Shown: positions 8,313-17,609, counted from the first letter of the stretch. The stretch: 64,000 nt of DNA from Planctomycetota bacterium (GCA_963204915.1 CAUJHS010000094.1:91375-155374), one strand, 5' to 3'. The notes: generated by a model from the sequence alone, not told the origin. Numbers and translations: made by a program.

Positions 8313-9461
8313 ATGACAACACGTTTGCTGTGGACGGCGCTCGCCGTGCTCGTATTAGGCGGTCTGCTGACCTGGAGCCAGTGGCGCACGCCCGAAATGA
8401 AAGTTTCCGGCGTGGTGGAGGCCGATGAAATTCGCGTCGGATCGCGCGTGGGCGGCCGAGTCCAGGAAGTTCTCGTCCAAGAAGGAGAGACCGTACGCCC
8501 GCAACAACCGCTAATTCGCTTAGAGGAGTACGACCTGCGCGAACGGTTGGCCCAGGCCGAAGCGGTGCTCGCGCAGCGTCAAGCCGAGTATGAAAAACTG
8601 ACCGCAGGACTTCGACCGGAAGAAATCACTCAAGCCGAAGCGCGTTATCGACAAGCGGAAAGCAAAGTCCAACGCATGGAGCGGCCCCCGCGCGACGAAG
8701 AAGTCAAAGCGGCAAAGTCGGAAATTGCTCTCGCCAATGCCCAACTCGAACAAGCCGAAGCGACCCATCGTCGCCTGAAAGAGGTTTCGCAGCGCCAAAC
8801 GGGAGCGGTGTCCAAGGATGAACTTGATCGGGCGTTGGAGAACGTTTTGGTGACGCGCGCCACGGTCGAAGTGCGTGAGCAAGCATTAATGATTCTCCTG
8901 TTAGGTACGCGCGAAGAGGAACGTGACGAGGCCCGAGCCGAGCGCGACGCGGCACGTGCAGCATGGGAACTGGCGAAAAATGGATACCGAGAGGAAGAAA
9001 AAGCCCAGGCTCTTGCCGCACTCGAAGCCGCGCGGGCCGATATTCGCGCGATCGAAACCCAGTTGGGGGAACTGGTCATTCGGTCGGGAACGGAGGGAGT
9101 GGTGGAAGCGCTGGAATTGCAGCCCGGTGATCTGGTTGGGCCCAATGCTCCCGTGCTATCCATCCGGGACACCACGAATATGTGGATTCGGGCCTACTTG
9201 CCGCAACAACGGTTGGATGTGAAACAAGGTCAGCGATTGTCGGTCACCATCGACGCTTTTCCTAATCAAAAGTTTACAGGGGTGGTCAGTTACGTTAGTC
9301 CCGAGGCGGAATTCACACCTAGCAACGTTCAAACCTACGATGAACGCGCCCAGCAGGTGTTTCGAGCGAAAATCAAACTCGAATTGGACAAGGATGCGAA
9401 GTCGAAACCGCACCCCGGCATGACGGCCGATGTGTATTTACCGCCACGAGGTAGTTTGTAA
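8313..9461 (+). CDS. HlyD-family membrane fusion protein (YbhG-like adaptor)
   Basis: The 382-residue protein starts with one membrane anchor (LLWTALAVLVLGGLLTW), then a biotinyl/lipoyl-like half (VGSRVGGRVQEVLVQEGETV, about residues 47-66), a long charged alpha-helical hairpin (about 75-255) rich in Glu, Ala and Arg, and the second lipoyl half (GVVEALELQPGDLVGPNAPV). A beta-barrel segment follows. Such proteins bridge an inner-membrane exporter to an outer-membrane channel. Its probable partner is the fused ABC exporter at 10298 on the same strand. Start chosen at the ATG at 8313, directly before the hydrophobic anchor; an in-frame ATG at 8268 would overlap the start region of the divergent RelA-RyR gene. 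TACACT at 8299-8304 could be a -10 element, which would make the mRNA nearly leaderless. Confidence 0.85.
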   Translation: MTTRLLWTALAVLVLGGLLTWSQWRTPEMKVSGVVEADEIRVGSRVGGRVQEVLVQEGETVRPQQPLIRLEEYDLRERLAQAEAVLAQRQAEYEKLTAGLRPEEITQAEARYRQAESKVQRMERPPRDEEVKAAKSEIALANAQLEQAEATHRRLKEVSQRQTGAVSKDELDRALENVLVTRATVEVREQALMILLLGTREEERDEARAERDAARAAWELAKNGYREEEKAQALAALEAARADIRAIETQLGELVIRSGTEGVVEALELQPGDLVGPNAPVLSIRDTTNMWIRAYLPQQRLDVKQGQRLSVTIDAFPNQKFTGVVSYVSPEAEFTPSNVQTYDERAQQVFRAKIKLELDKDAKSKPHPGMTADVYLPPRGSL

Positions 9462-9497
9462 ACGGTAAAACCGGTCGCGGCGCAATCTCACGCTTTT

Positions 9498-9525
9498 ATT
9501 ATACATATGTACAGTTGTAAATCAA
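9498..9525 (-). promoter_or_regulatory. Sigma70-like promoter with palindrome, reading towards the 3' end of hlyD
   Basis: On the minus strand TTGATT (9520-9525) and a perfect TATAAT (9498-9503) are separated by 16 bases. The 10-base palindrome TACATATGTA (9502-9511) overlaps the -10. The stretch is strikingly AT-rich for its surroundings. Transcription would run antisense to the end of the HlyD gene. Seen in sequence only. Confidence 0.35.
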
Positions 9526-9617
9526 GAGTCGCTGCACGTTTTTCGTAAGTTCCTACGGGACGCATACAGGCTTTGAAACGCGCGCCGTCGACACAAGATC
9601 ATACGCAGAAGCAGCTT

Positions 9618-9657
9618 ACGTCGCGTGCGATAAGATGCTCTATCTGCGACGTTTTTT
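9618..9657 (+). terminator. Rho-independent terminator downstream of hlyD
   Basis: ACGTCGC (9618-9624) pairs with GCGACGT (9646-9652) around a 21-base loop that can itself pair (GATA with TATC), and six T residues (9652-9657) follow. It would end plus-strand transcripts about 160-195 bases after the HlyD stop, separating that gene from the ABC transporter. Confidence 0.5.
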
Positions 9658-9750
9658 CATATTTTTTCCGCGCGTTCTTTTATTTACATCGCATTGATGG
9701 TTGTGGCGGATTTTTTAGGAAGTAGGGCGGTGGCGCACCGAGGGGCGAAG

Positions 9751-9835
9751 CGGAGTCTGTCGCGCTCCAAGTGGTATCGGCTGCGATCGATGGACGTGAT
9801 CGCACAAACGGGGAGCGCGACAGGTCGAAACTCCG
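9751..9835. repeat. Nested inverted repeat in the hlyD-ABC spacer
   Basis: Three nested arms pair: CGGAG (9751-9755) with CTCCG (9831-9835), CTGTCGCGCTCC (9757-9768) with GGAGCGCGACAG (9812-9823), and TGCGATC (9782-9788) with GATCGCA (9798-9804). Together they form one long branched hairpin of 85 bases in the spacer between HlyD and the 62-residue gene. It may be a REP/MITE-like repeat or a structured RNA; the window holds no second copy that I noticed. The rest of the spacer 9462-9866 has no convincing gene. Confidence 0.5.
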
Positions 9836-9866
9836 CCTGCGGCGTGGTTGCGTCGCAAGGATCGAG

Positions 9867-10055
9867 CTATACCGGCGCGGCGTTCAACTTGCGCAGCAAC
9901 TCGTTGATGACATCCTCGCGGTGAATGACGTGCTCGCGGAAGGTTGGCGTGCGCGTTCGATGCTCTTCAATGCGAGTCTCTTTGAGGGCGGTTTCAAGAA
10001 ATCCGACTAAGAACTCGCGTTCTTCTTCCGACAAGGGTAATTGCAAATCGGCCAT
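9867..10055 (-). CDS. Conserved small protein of unknown function (62 residues)
   Basis: The start at ATG 10055 is decided by a strong GGGAGAAG Shine-Dalgarno three bases upstream, trimming an upstream extension that reads like non-coding DNA. The product is highly charged and helical, with segments LPLSEEEREFLVGFLE, EEHRTRTPTFREHV and INELLRKL. I recall small proteins of this type as conserved hypotheticals in planctomycetes and other bacteria, but I know of no function. It has no signal peptide or membrane segment, so it is probably cytosolic. It lies antiparallel between two plus-strand genes that seem to form one exporter. Confidence 0.65.
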   Translation of the reverse strand: MADLQLPLSEEEREFLVGFLETALKETRIEEHRTRTPTFREHVIHREDVINELLRKLNAAPV

Positions 10056-10297
10056 GATCTTCTCCCTTCGCGCCCCAATGTGGCCCCATGGGAAAATCGT
10101 TGTTGCTAATGCCGAATGCGTTAGGGAAACCGACACTGGTATTTTATCTCATGAGCGGCGCCAAGTGAATGACGCGCGGCTTTGAGGCGCAGGCGCCGCC
10201 GACCGGCTGCCTTGACCCGGCGGCGGCCGAGTTGCGTTTCTTGCTCTACGCCACGATAATTCGAAATTACGCATGTTAGGCCGCGGCTAAATCTCGT

Positions 10298-12553
10298 ATG
10301 CCTCCTGCAGTCATTGACGTTCGCGGCTTAACGCGCCGCTTTGGCGACCTGACCGCCGTTCAGGAGGTGAGCTTTCAGGTCCAGCGCGGCGACATATTTG
10401 GTTTGCTCGGCCCCAACGGCAGCGGCAAATCGACGATCATCCGTATGTTATGCGGTGTTCTTCAGCCTTCGGCGGGCGACGCCAGCGTGTTGGGGTTTGA
10501 TGTCCGGCGCGAAGCGGAAGACATCAAGCGGCATATCGGGTACATGTCGCAAAAGTTCAGCCTGTACGCGGACTTATCGGTCGAGGAGAACCTCAACTTT
10601 TACGGCAGCATTTATGGTTTGACCGACGCGCAATTGCGCCGTCGCCGTGACGACGTATTGGAGTTAACCTCGCTGGGCGACCGCACGCGGCAACTCGCCG
10701 GTACGCTTTCCGGAGGTTGGAAACAACGCCTTGCGTTAGCGTGTAGCCTGATTCACGAGCCGGAGATGGTGTTCCTTGATGAACCCACCGCGGGAATCGA
10801 CCCGGTGGCGCGTCGTCAGTTATGGGATCTGCTCTTCGAGCTTTCCAGTCAAGGCGTCACGCTGCTTGTCACGACGCATTATATGGATGAGGCGGAACGC
10901 TGCACGCAGATCGGATATATCTATCTCTCGAAAATGTTGTTGCTGGGAGAACCCGGCGAGCTGAAGCAACTGCCGGAAGTAACCCCGCCGGGCACACAAT
11001 GGTTTGAAATGGAGCTGCCCGATCCGGTGCAGCACTTATCGTCTTTGCGGCGCTGGCCAGGTGTGCGCGATGCAACGCTATTTGGCGAACGCGTCCACAT
11101 TTTGGCGGAATCGTCGTTCCATCAAGCGGGACTGTTCGAGTCGCTAAAGATTCCCTCGGAACACGCTTCGGTACGCGAGATTGGCCCGACGCTGGAAGAC
11201 GTCTTTGTCGCGCTGACCCGGAACGCCGAACAAACCGCAAACCTCAACCAGGAAGCCGCGCGCGCCGCGCCTCCGCCGGTGGAACCGGGGGGTTCGGCGA
11301 GCAGCTCAACCCCGGAGCAACGCGCGGTAACCGCCGTGAATTCAGCGGACGTGTCAGATGACACGAAATTGCCAACTCGCCGAACAACGACGTTGGCGGG
11401 TCGATCGACCGACGGCTTTACCGCGGTCATGATCAAAGAGTTCGCGCACATGCGTCGCCAGCCGTCGATCTTGTTTTTTCTGCTGGTCGTGCCCGTGTTT
11501 CAAACCTTGGTGTTTGGCTGGGCGCTGGACACCGAGATCGAGAACATTCCGACCGTCGTCTTCAACTTGGACGGCCGACAACCGTCGCGGCTGTTGATCG
11601 AGGCTTTGGCGAACACACGGAAGTTCCGAGTCGTGGCGTTTGCCTATGATGACGAGACGTTTCAGCGATCGCTCACCTCCGGGCGAGCGCGCGTGGGGGT
11701 GCGCATTCCGCCGGACTATTCCGACAAACTCCTGGTGCGAGAACAAGTGGACGTACAGGTGTTGATCGACGGCAGCGACTCGACGGCCGCGAGCACCGCC
11801 CAAAGCGCGGCGAACTTGCTGGGCGTACAGATCTCGATCGCGCAGGCGCGTACATTGGGCGAAGCGATGCAGTTTGCGCCGGCTCGTGATGAAACTGGCC
11901 GGCCGCAACGTCCGGTCAACATCCGCACAAGGCTGCTTTATAATCCCGACCTCGAAAGCGCCCGATTTTTCGTGCCTGGGCTGGTCGCCATCATTCTGCA
12001 ATTGGTCACGGTATTTACGACCTCCTTCGCCATTGTGCGAGAACGCGAACTGGGTAGCCTGGAGCAACTGTTTGTTACGCCGGTTGGGCGTTTAGGATTG
12101 ATGCTGGGCAAGTTGACGCCGTATGCGCTAGCTGGATTTGTCGAGATGCTGATCGTCCTGACGGTCATGGTTTACGTGTTTCAAGTGCCCATTCAGGGGA
12201 GTTTATTGCTGCTGCTGGGTTTGTCGGCCATGTTTCTCGTCAGTACGCTCGCGCTGGGTTTGATGATCTCGACGGTTGCGCAAACGCAAGTCGCGGCGTT
12301 ATTGTTTTCCTTCATGACCATGTTGCCGTCGGTGCTACTGTCGGGCTTCATGTTTCCCCGTAGCGAAATGCCGACGCCGATTTACTTGTTCACGTTCATC
12401 ATTCCCGCGACTTACTTTATCGAGATCCTACGCGGCATTGTGCTGCGTGGCGCCGATTTGATCGACCTGCTGCCCGAGGCCCTGGGTCTGGCGGCGTGTT
12501 GCCTGGTGATTCTTACAGCCGCGGTCGCTCGCTTCCGCAAACAACTTGCCTGA
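10298..12553 (+). CDS. ABC-2 type exporter with ATPase and permease fused in one chain
   Basis: The 751-residue protein begins with a full ABC ATPase (about residues 5-310): Walker A GPNGSGKST, signature LSGGWKQR, Walker B MVFLDEPTAGIDP and the H-loop TTH. A low-complexity linker (about 315-375, rich in Ala, Pro and Ser) joins it to an ABC-2 permease: one helix at about 390, a large extracytoplasmic loop, then five helices from about 550 to the end, with the SLEQLFVTP motif before them. The arrangement resembles YbhF joined to YbhS/R. ABC-2 exporters move drugs, lipids or glycans outward. The HlyD adaptor at 8313 is the likely partner; no outer-membrane TolC-type gene is in the window. A second permease is not seen, so the fusion probably dimerises. 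Confidence 0.9.
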   Translation: MPPAVIDVRGLTRRFGDLTAVQEVSFQVQRGDIFGLLGPNGSGKSTIIRMLCGVLQPSAGDASVLGFDVRREAEDIKRHIGYMSQKFSLYADLSVEENLNFYGSIYGLTDAQLRRRRDDVLELTSLGDRTRQLAGTLSGGWKQRLALACSLIHEPEMVFLDEPTAGIDPVARRQLWDLLFELSSQGVTLLVTTHYMDEAERCTQIGYIYLSKMLLLGEPGELKQLPEVTPPGTQWFEMELPDPVQHLSSLRRWPGVRDATLFGERVHILAESSFHQAGLFESLKIPSEHASVREIGPTLEDVFVALTRNAEQTANLNQEAARAAPPPVEPGGSASSSTPEQRAVTAVNSADVSDDTKLPTRRTTTLAGRSTDGFTAVMIKEFAHMRRQPSILFFLLVVPVFQTLVFGWALDTEIENIPTVVFNLDGRQPSRLLIEALANTRKFRVVAFAYDDETFQRSLTSGRARVGVRIPPDYSDKLLVREQVDVQVLIDGSDSTAASTAQSAANLLGVQISIAQARTLGEAMQFAPARDETGRPQRPVNIRTRLLYNPDLESARFFVPGLVAIILQLVTVFTTSFAIVRERELGSLEQLFVTPVGRLGLMLGKLTPYALAGFVEMLIVLTVMVYVFQVPIQGSLLLLLGLSAMFLVSTLALGLMISTVAQTQVAALLFSFMTMLPSVLLSGFMFPRSEMPTPIYLFTFIIPATYFIEILRGIVLRGADLIDLLPEALGLAACCLVILTAAVARFRKQLA

Positions 12554-12752
12554 CGCTGGGTAAGGCGTCATGTGGTTAACGCCAAAAAACTCCGGAGGCG
12601 AAGTTTGTCGCCTGCCGAAGCAGGCTCCGGCGCCCTGCCGTCGCCGGCGCGGCGTCTTGAAATCTTCGACGCCGATTGGCAACGTATGTGTCGTTTCGCC
12701 TCCCCTGCGCGATTCGACGCATCGAACGACGACGATTGCAAGGAACCGGTTA

Positions 12753-13091
12753 ATGAACCCGATCAATTGGGACGACTTCCAGCGCGTCGATCTGCGCGTG
12801 GGTACGATCATTGCCGTGGACGATTTCCCCGAAGCGCGCAAGCCGGCTTATAAGATTACGGCGGACTTTGGACCGGAGATTGGCGTCAAGCGATCCAGCG
12901 CGCAAATTACGGCCCTCTACACCAAAGAAGATTTGCTTGGCCGGCAGATTCTTGGCGTGATCAATTTTCCGCCGAAGCAAATCGGTCCGTTCCTGTCGGA
13001 ATTCTTGCTAACAGGTTTTTGCCAACACGACGGCTCGGTCGTACTGGCGATTCCTGAACGGCATCTGCCGAATGGAGCTCGATTGGCTTGA
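12753..13091 (+). CDS. csaA: CsaA-type tRNA-binding OB-fold protein
   Basis: The 112-residue protein carries the EMAP/Trbp OB-fold pattern: [11 protein letters not shown] near the N-terminus, [22 protein letters not shown] and a C-terminal [13 protein letters not shown]. This is close to full length for CsaA, a chaperone-like tRNA-binding protein linked to protein secretion. The ATG at 12753 is chosen because AGGAA lies seven bases upstream; an upstream in-frame start at 12570 adds a Cys/Arg-rich stretch that looks non-coding. It is convergent with the sulfatase at 13148. Confidence 0.85.
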   Translation: MNPINWDDFQRVDLRVGTIIAVDDFPEARKPAYKITADFGPEIGVKRSSAQITALYTKEDLLGRQILGVINFPPKQIGPFLSEFLLTGFCQHDGSVVLAIPERHLPNGARLA

Positions 13092-13147
13092 TGCACGGCG
13101 TGCGGCGGCATCCGCGACGGGAGTCCATGTTACGCGAGCCAAGGGTT

Positions 13148-14590
13148 TCAACGTCGGGGAGGTTGCCACGGCGTCGCGCCGCCGCGCTGGATGTGCAGGC
13201 GTAGCGCTGCAGAAAGTTCGTTAACCACCTGGCGATTCCGTGCGGCGAGGTTAACCCTTTCCTGCGGATCGTCTTTCAAATTGTACAGTTCGAGTGGACG
13301 GTAGGGGTCGTTTTGCAAGAGTTTCCAGTCGCCCCGAATCAATGCTTCGTAACTCTTGCCGCCGTACGATGCGCCTCCTTCGCGACGGACGAAGTATAAG
13401 TCGCGCGCGGCAGTCATCTCCACGCCTTGAAGCATTGGAGCCAGGCTGACGGCGTCCAAGTCGGGCGGCGACGTAGCGCCGGCCAACTCAAGCAAGGTCG
13501 GGAACAGATCGAACGTGAGGCCCGAGTACGTGCTGCGCGACGCCGCCTTGATGTGTTCCGGCCAACGAATCATGAACGGTACGCGCAATCCGCCGTCATA
13601 ATGGCTTTGCTTTCCGTCGCGCCACGGATCGTTGTTCTGCGCATGCGGCAGCGATCCGCCGTTGTCTGCGGTGTAAATCACAACGGTGTTGTTCGCCAAG
13701 CCCAGTTGCTGCAAGGCTGTTAAGACTTGGCCCACGCCATTGTCAAGATGCTCCACAAGCGCAATGTTCTTTGCTCGCGGTACATCTAATTCGGGCGAGC
13801 GCTGTTGAACCTTCGCGAACCATTCATCGGGAGGTTCGATGGGGAAATGCGGCGCGTTGTAAGCAAGATACAAGAAGAAGGGCTGATCGGGCTCGCCCGC
13901 ACGCTCACGCAAATAATCGACCGCCCAGGAAGTAAACAGATCCGTGGCATGGCCAGGGGGGTCAATCGTCGCTTCGTTACGTCGCATGTAGTTGCGGCCA
14001 TGCCGGCGATGGTCGGTGTAACTGTCCATCATGTCGCCCAGAAACCCATGAAACCAATCAAAACCGCGCTCGTTGGGTGTGTTGGGCGACTCTAGGCCCA
14101 AGTGCCACTTGCCAACAAGGGCAGCGTGATAGCCCGCGGTCTTCAAGGCGTCGGCCAGGGTGGGAACCGAGGGATCGAAATATCCCCAGGAGTTCTCGGC
14201 ATGCGTACGAATCACGCCGGGCACGCCGACGCGGTCGGGATAACGCCCTGTGAGCAGGGCTGCGCGCGAAGGCGAGCAAACGGTACAGTTCGCGCGCATG
14301 GACGTAAACAACATGCCCTCGGCCGCGATCTGGTCAATGTGCGGCGTGCGTACGTCCGAAGCTCCATAGGTCGATACATCGCCGTAACCATGATCGTCGG
14401 CCAAGATGAGCACAAAGTTCGGACGTGAGGCGCGCTCTTCCGCCCTCGCCGCTTCCCATGGCGCACTAATCCAAAGGCCGATCACGCTTAGAAGGAACGA
14501 GTGGTTCAGAACCCACGGTCGGCGCAGCGTTAACTTTAAGACGAGTCGCCGGGTCGAGCCCGCGGGAAATCGCGCCAAGTTTTGGGCCAT
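13148..14590 (-). CDS. Secreted arylsulfatase
   Basis: The 480-residue protein has an N-terminal hydrophobic export segment (FLLSVIGLWISAPWEAARA) and then the sulfatase start PNFVLILADDHGYGDV. The formylglycine motif CSPSR is intact in NCTVCSPSRAALLTGR, and the conserved GKWHLG and YTADNGGS (metal-site Asp-Asn) segments are present. It should hydrolyse sulfate esters of polysaccharides or other substrates in the periplasm or outside the cell after Cys-to-formylglycine conversion; the substrate is not predictable. Start: ATG at 14590 with GGGAGAG nine bases upstream (a TTG at 14596 is less likely). It follows the fused sulfatase at 14691 by about 100 bases on the same strand, so the two probably form an operon. 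Confidence 0.9.
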   Translation of the reverse strand: MAQNLARFPAGSTRRLVLKLTLRRPWVLNHSFLLSVIGLWISAPWEAARAEERASRPNFVLILADDHGYGDVSTYGASDVRTPHIDQIAAEGMLFTSMRANCTVCSPSRAALLTGRYPDRVGVPGVIRTHAENSWGYFDPSVPTLADALKTAGYHAALVGKWHLGLESPNTPNERGFDWFHGFLGDMMDSYTDHRRHGRNYMRRNEATIDPPGHATDLFTSWAVDYLRERAGEPDQPFFLYLAYNAPHFPIEPPDEWFAKVQQRSPELDVPRAKNIALVEHLDNGVGQVLTALQQLGLANNTVVIYTADNGGSLPHAQNNDPWRDGKQSHYDGGLRVPFMIRWPEHIKAASRSTYSGLTFDLFPTLLELAGATSPPDLDAVSLAPMLQGVEMTAARDLYFVRREGGASYGGKSYEALIRGDWKLLQNDPYRPLELYNLKDDPQERVNLAARNRQVVNELSAALRLHIQRGGATPWQPPRR

Positions 14591-14690
14591 CGCCAATGTC
14601 TCTCCCGCGTCTACGAGGAACTGAGGCTAACTTTCGCTGCGTCTTAACTCATTGAGCGATTTGCTCGCCTATAGACTGTTTTGAGTTCAA

Positions 14691-17135
14691 TTACGGCGAC
14701 TCGGCGCGGCTCCACGCGATACGCCGTGCAAAGTCTTGTTGAAACGCCGGTCGCCACTGGCTCACGGTCGTACGCGGATCGAAGTCCGCCGTCGCGGGCA
14801 GATCTCGCCACCAACCATCGGCTTCGCGTTGAAATTGCCCGCCCCAGCCAGGTTTGGCGGGATCCTTTGGATCGTTCCCACCTAACGGCAGAAAAAAGAA
14901 CCAGGAAGGCGTGTCTCCCTCTTTAAGGCATGCGTGAGGATTCGGCGCGGTCCAGGTCCGGGTCGGGTATTGCGCCCCCAGCCGACTTGCGCTGCGAATG
15001 TTCTCCTCCACCCAGGCGCGACTCGTAAGCGACTGGTCGCCGGTTAGGTACATTCCGCGGTATGTCCCCTCACGATTATCGCGGCCCGACGCTTTGGCCA
15101 GTATATAGTTCATGCCGGGAAACTCCGCGCGCATCCATGAGGCAATGCGATCCTGATCGTCGATGTCGTACACGCGAAACTTCTTGGCGAATTCTCGGAA
15201 GCCTGCTTCGCCGCGCTCTTGCTTGACCCGCCACAGTGCTTGAGCCAGATCGGTTTGACCGCCCCAAATGGCGATGTTCAATGGCTGGTCTGCCTGACCG
15301 GCGTCAATCCGTTCGATCAAGAATTGTGAACCGGGCGAATCATGCCCCTGGCCTATGTGTTCACGTCCACGCTGCGCATTGCCCGATTTGACGACGGCTA
15401 GCAACTGTTCAACCGAGGGCCAACCGCCGGCATGCTGCAAAAGATTCGGACGCGTTTCACCATACGCTTGAACAATCTGGCGAATCAAGTCAGGACGTGT
15501 AATCGCCTCTTTTAGTTCTCCCGGCGTGCCCGACGCCGTGGCGATCAAGGCTTCGATGTCAAACTCATTCGAATACGCCATCAAGCGCACAAGCGATTGT
15601 TGATCATCAGGGTCTCCGCCGATGTCGGTCAAGATCGCCAACCTTGGACGCTGCGCCTTGCGGACACGATCGGCGACTCGGCCGTTCACCCTGTTGGTAT
15701 CATAATCATCATTGGTTTGCGGGAACTTTGCTCCCACTTCTTTTTGCCAAGCGTGCAACTCCGTCAGGAGCTTCGCCGCCTGATCGGGATCCGTCTGGCA
15801 ACGATCGTTTTGTTCGCCCACATCCTCCGCCAAATTGAACAGCTCGACCCGTGAATGTTCGAACCATTCGATCAACTTCCAGTCGCCGCGTCGAATTGCC
15901 GCGCTCGGCGCGCCCCCCTGATTACCATAATGCGGGTAATGCCAATACAGCGCTCGCGACGGGAGCGATTCGCCTTTGAGCGCCGGCACAAGACTCACGC
16001 CGTCTAGAATCTGGCCGGGTTCCGGATGCGCCCCGGCCGCTTCCAAGAGCGTCGGGAACACATCGGGGCTGCTGATGGGCGTGCGAATGACCGCTCCGGG
16101 CGATGCCACGCCGGGCCAACGCACAAGGAAGGGTTCGCGAATTCCCCCTTCGTACATCCAGCCTTTTCCGCCGCGGAATGGCAAGTTGGATGTGGGCCAG
16201 CCTTCGCTTGTCGATAACCCGCCATTGTCGCTGGTGAAGATCACCAACGTCTTGCGAGCGAGGTTTAACTCATCGAGTTTGGCCAACACTTTTCCGATGG
16301 CCAGATCCATCGCTTCGACCATGCCTGCGTACACGGCGTGCTCTTGAACGAGACGCACATCGCGAGGCTCCTCGCGGCCCCAGGCTTCGTTAAGCCCCAG
16401 GCGCTGCCGTTTTTCTTCGTACTTGAGGCGCAAATCTTCGCGCGCCATGAGCGGCGTATGGACCGAATAGAACGCAAGGTACGCGAAGAAGGGACGATCT
16501 TTGTGCGCTTCAATGAATTGGTTCGTCTCGGTCGCAACTCGGTCGGGAAGATGTTCGCCAGGCGGACCATCGGCAAGTCGCGGATTACCGTACGGCGAAA
16601 AATACTTTCCGCCGCCGTAGGGGCCGCCGCGATCGGTGCCGCCCTGGTTGATATCAAACCCTTGATTCTCCGGCCACCAGCCCTCGGGGCCGAGATGCCA
16701 CTTGCCGGCGAAGAAGGTCGCGTAGCCCGCCGCCTTCATCGCCTTCGCCAGCGTGGGAGCTTCGAGCGAAAGCCGGTCGGCATACGGCGCGGGAAGCAGT
16801 TTGGTGTTCCGCTTCCAAGCATCGGGGGTAAGCGGCGCGCCGATATAGTCGGTAACGCCCGTGCGCTGGGGCCATTGGCCCGTCATCAAGGATGCGCGTG
16901 TCGGCGAGCAAACCGGACAGGCGGCGTAGGCGTCGGTAAAGCGAGCCCCTTCCGCGGCAAGCCGATCGAGATGGGGCGTTTCATAAAACGTACCGCCGTA
17001 ACATCCCACATCATACTGGCCGAGATCGTCGGCAAGTACGAAGACGATGTTGGGTTTGTCGTCGGCGCACACACCAATTGCAACCAGGGTGACGTATGCG
17101 ACAGCCGCGAAACCCATGATTTTAGAATTCGCCAT
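14691..17135 (-). CDS. Sulfatase fused to a DUF1593 nucleoside-hydrolase-like domain
   Basis: The 814-residue product starts with a signal peptide (FAAVAYVTLVAIGVCA). Residues about 25-480 are an arylsulfatase: PNIVFVLADDLGQYDVGC, the formylglycine site CSPTR with Cys76, GKWHLG at about 144-149, and IFTSDNGG. From about residue 497 a second domain starts with PRLAILTDIGGDPDDQQSLVRLM, the acidic DxGxDxDD-like signature of the nucleoside-hydrolase-like DUF1593 family, and continues with IWGGQTDLAQAL and YILAKASG to the end. The family may cleave glycosidic bonds but is poorly characterised. ATG 17135 is preceded by AAAGGAA; a longer frame to 17297 lacks a signal and is rejected. The single frame is open across the junction, so this is a real fusion in this sequence. 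Confidence 0.88.
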   Translation of the reverse strand: MANSKIMGFAAVAYVTLVAIGVCADDKPNIVFVLADDLGQYDVGCYGGTFYETPHLDRLAAEGARFTDAYAACPVCSPTRASLMTGQWPQRTGVTDYIGAPLTPDAWKRNTKLLPAPYADRLSLEAPTLAKAMKAAGYATFFAGKWHLGPEGWWPENQGFDINQGGTDRGGPYGGGKYFSPYGNPRLADGPPGEHLPDRVATETNQFIEAHKDRPFFAYLAFYSVHTPLMAREDLRLKYEEKRQRLGLNEAWGREEPRDVRLVQEHAVYAGMVEAMDLAIGKVLAKLDELNLARKTLVIFTSDNGGLSTSEGWPTSNLPFRGGKGWMYEGGIREPFLVRWPGVASPGAVIRTPISSPDVFPTLLEAAGAHPEPGQILDGVSLVPALKGESLPSRALYWHYPHYGNQGGAPSAAIRRGDWKLIEWFEHSRVELFNLAEDVGEQNDRCQTDPDQAAKLLTELHAWQKEVGAKFPQTNDDYDTNRVNGRVADRVRKAQRPRLAILTDIGGDPDDQQSLVRLMAYSNEFDIEALIATASGTPGELKEAITRPDLIRQIVQAYGETRPNLLQHAGGWPSVEQLLAVVKSGNAQRGREHIGQGHDSPGSQFLIERIDAGQADQPLNIAIWGGQTDLAQALWRVKQERGEAGFREFAKKFRVYDIDDQDRIASWMRAEFPGMNYILAKASGRDNREGTYRGMYLTGDQSLTSRAWVEENIRSASRLGAQYPTRTWTAPNPHACLKEGDTPSWFFFLPLGGNDPKDPAKPGWGGQFQREADGWWRDLPATADFDPRTTVSQWRPAFQQDFARRIAWSRAESP

Positions 17136-17609
17136 CGAGTTCCTTTGACCAAAACTGAAACAGGGGGAGAAATCGCTTCGGCGCGTATTGTCGATCCGGT
17201 GATCGCATGATCTAAGGCGGACAACGAACGCCGACCGCGCGACAAACGCCGACTTTGCAAAGCGATTCTTAACACCCAGATAAGGACAATTCAGCACGTG
17301 ACCGAGTATACACGTGCGTCACCTCGATTGCGCGGTCCGTTTCGATTGGGTCATTCCCATGAGGTTGACCGAGTAGGGGGGACGCGGCACGCAGCCTGAA
17401 TGTTAGCGAATTGCGGGCAAGAAGGTGTGGCGTCGCAGCTCAGACGAAGGACCGGCCAGTAAAGCAGAAATTCCTGGAATAGCCGCCCCCCAGAGGCCAT
17501 CAACACAACGTTGTTTTGTCTGACACGACGATTCGTCAGAAATTCCGGCGGGCGTGCATTGTCACGCCAGCGGGCGGCGAAGGCGCTGAACGCAAGAATC
17601 GTTTCCGCC
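17136..17609. other. Intergenic stretch between BON gene and sulfatase operon
   Basis: These 474 bases hold no frame with convincing protein character and no clear hairpin terminator. They probably contain the promoter of the sulfatase pair, but I see no clear -35/-10 pair. Confidence 0.5.

Noticed and set aside
9694..10010. Plus-strand frames across the hlyD-ABC spacer.
   Set aside because: They cross the branched hairpin and the antisense 62-residue gene and have no protein character.
12570..12752. Upstream extension of csaA giving 173 residues.
   Set aside because: It is rich in Cys, Arg and Pro with no homology pattern, and a good ribosome site precedes the internal ATG.
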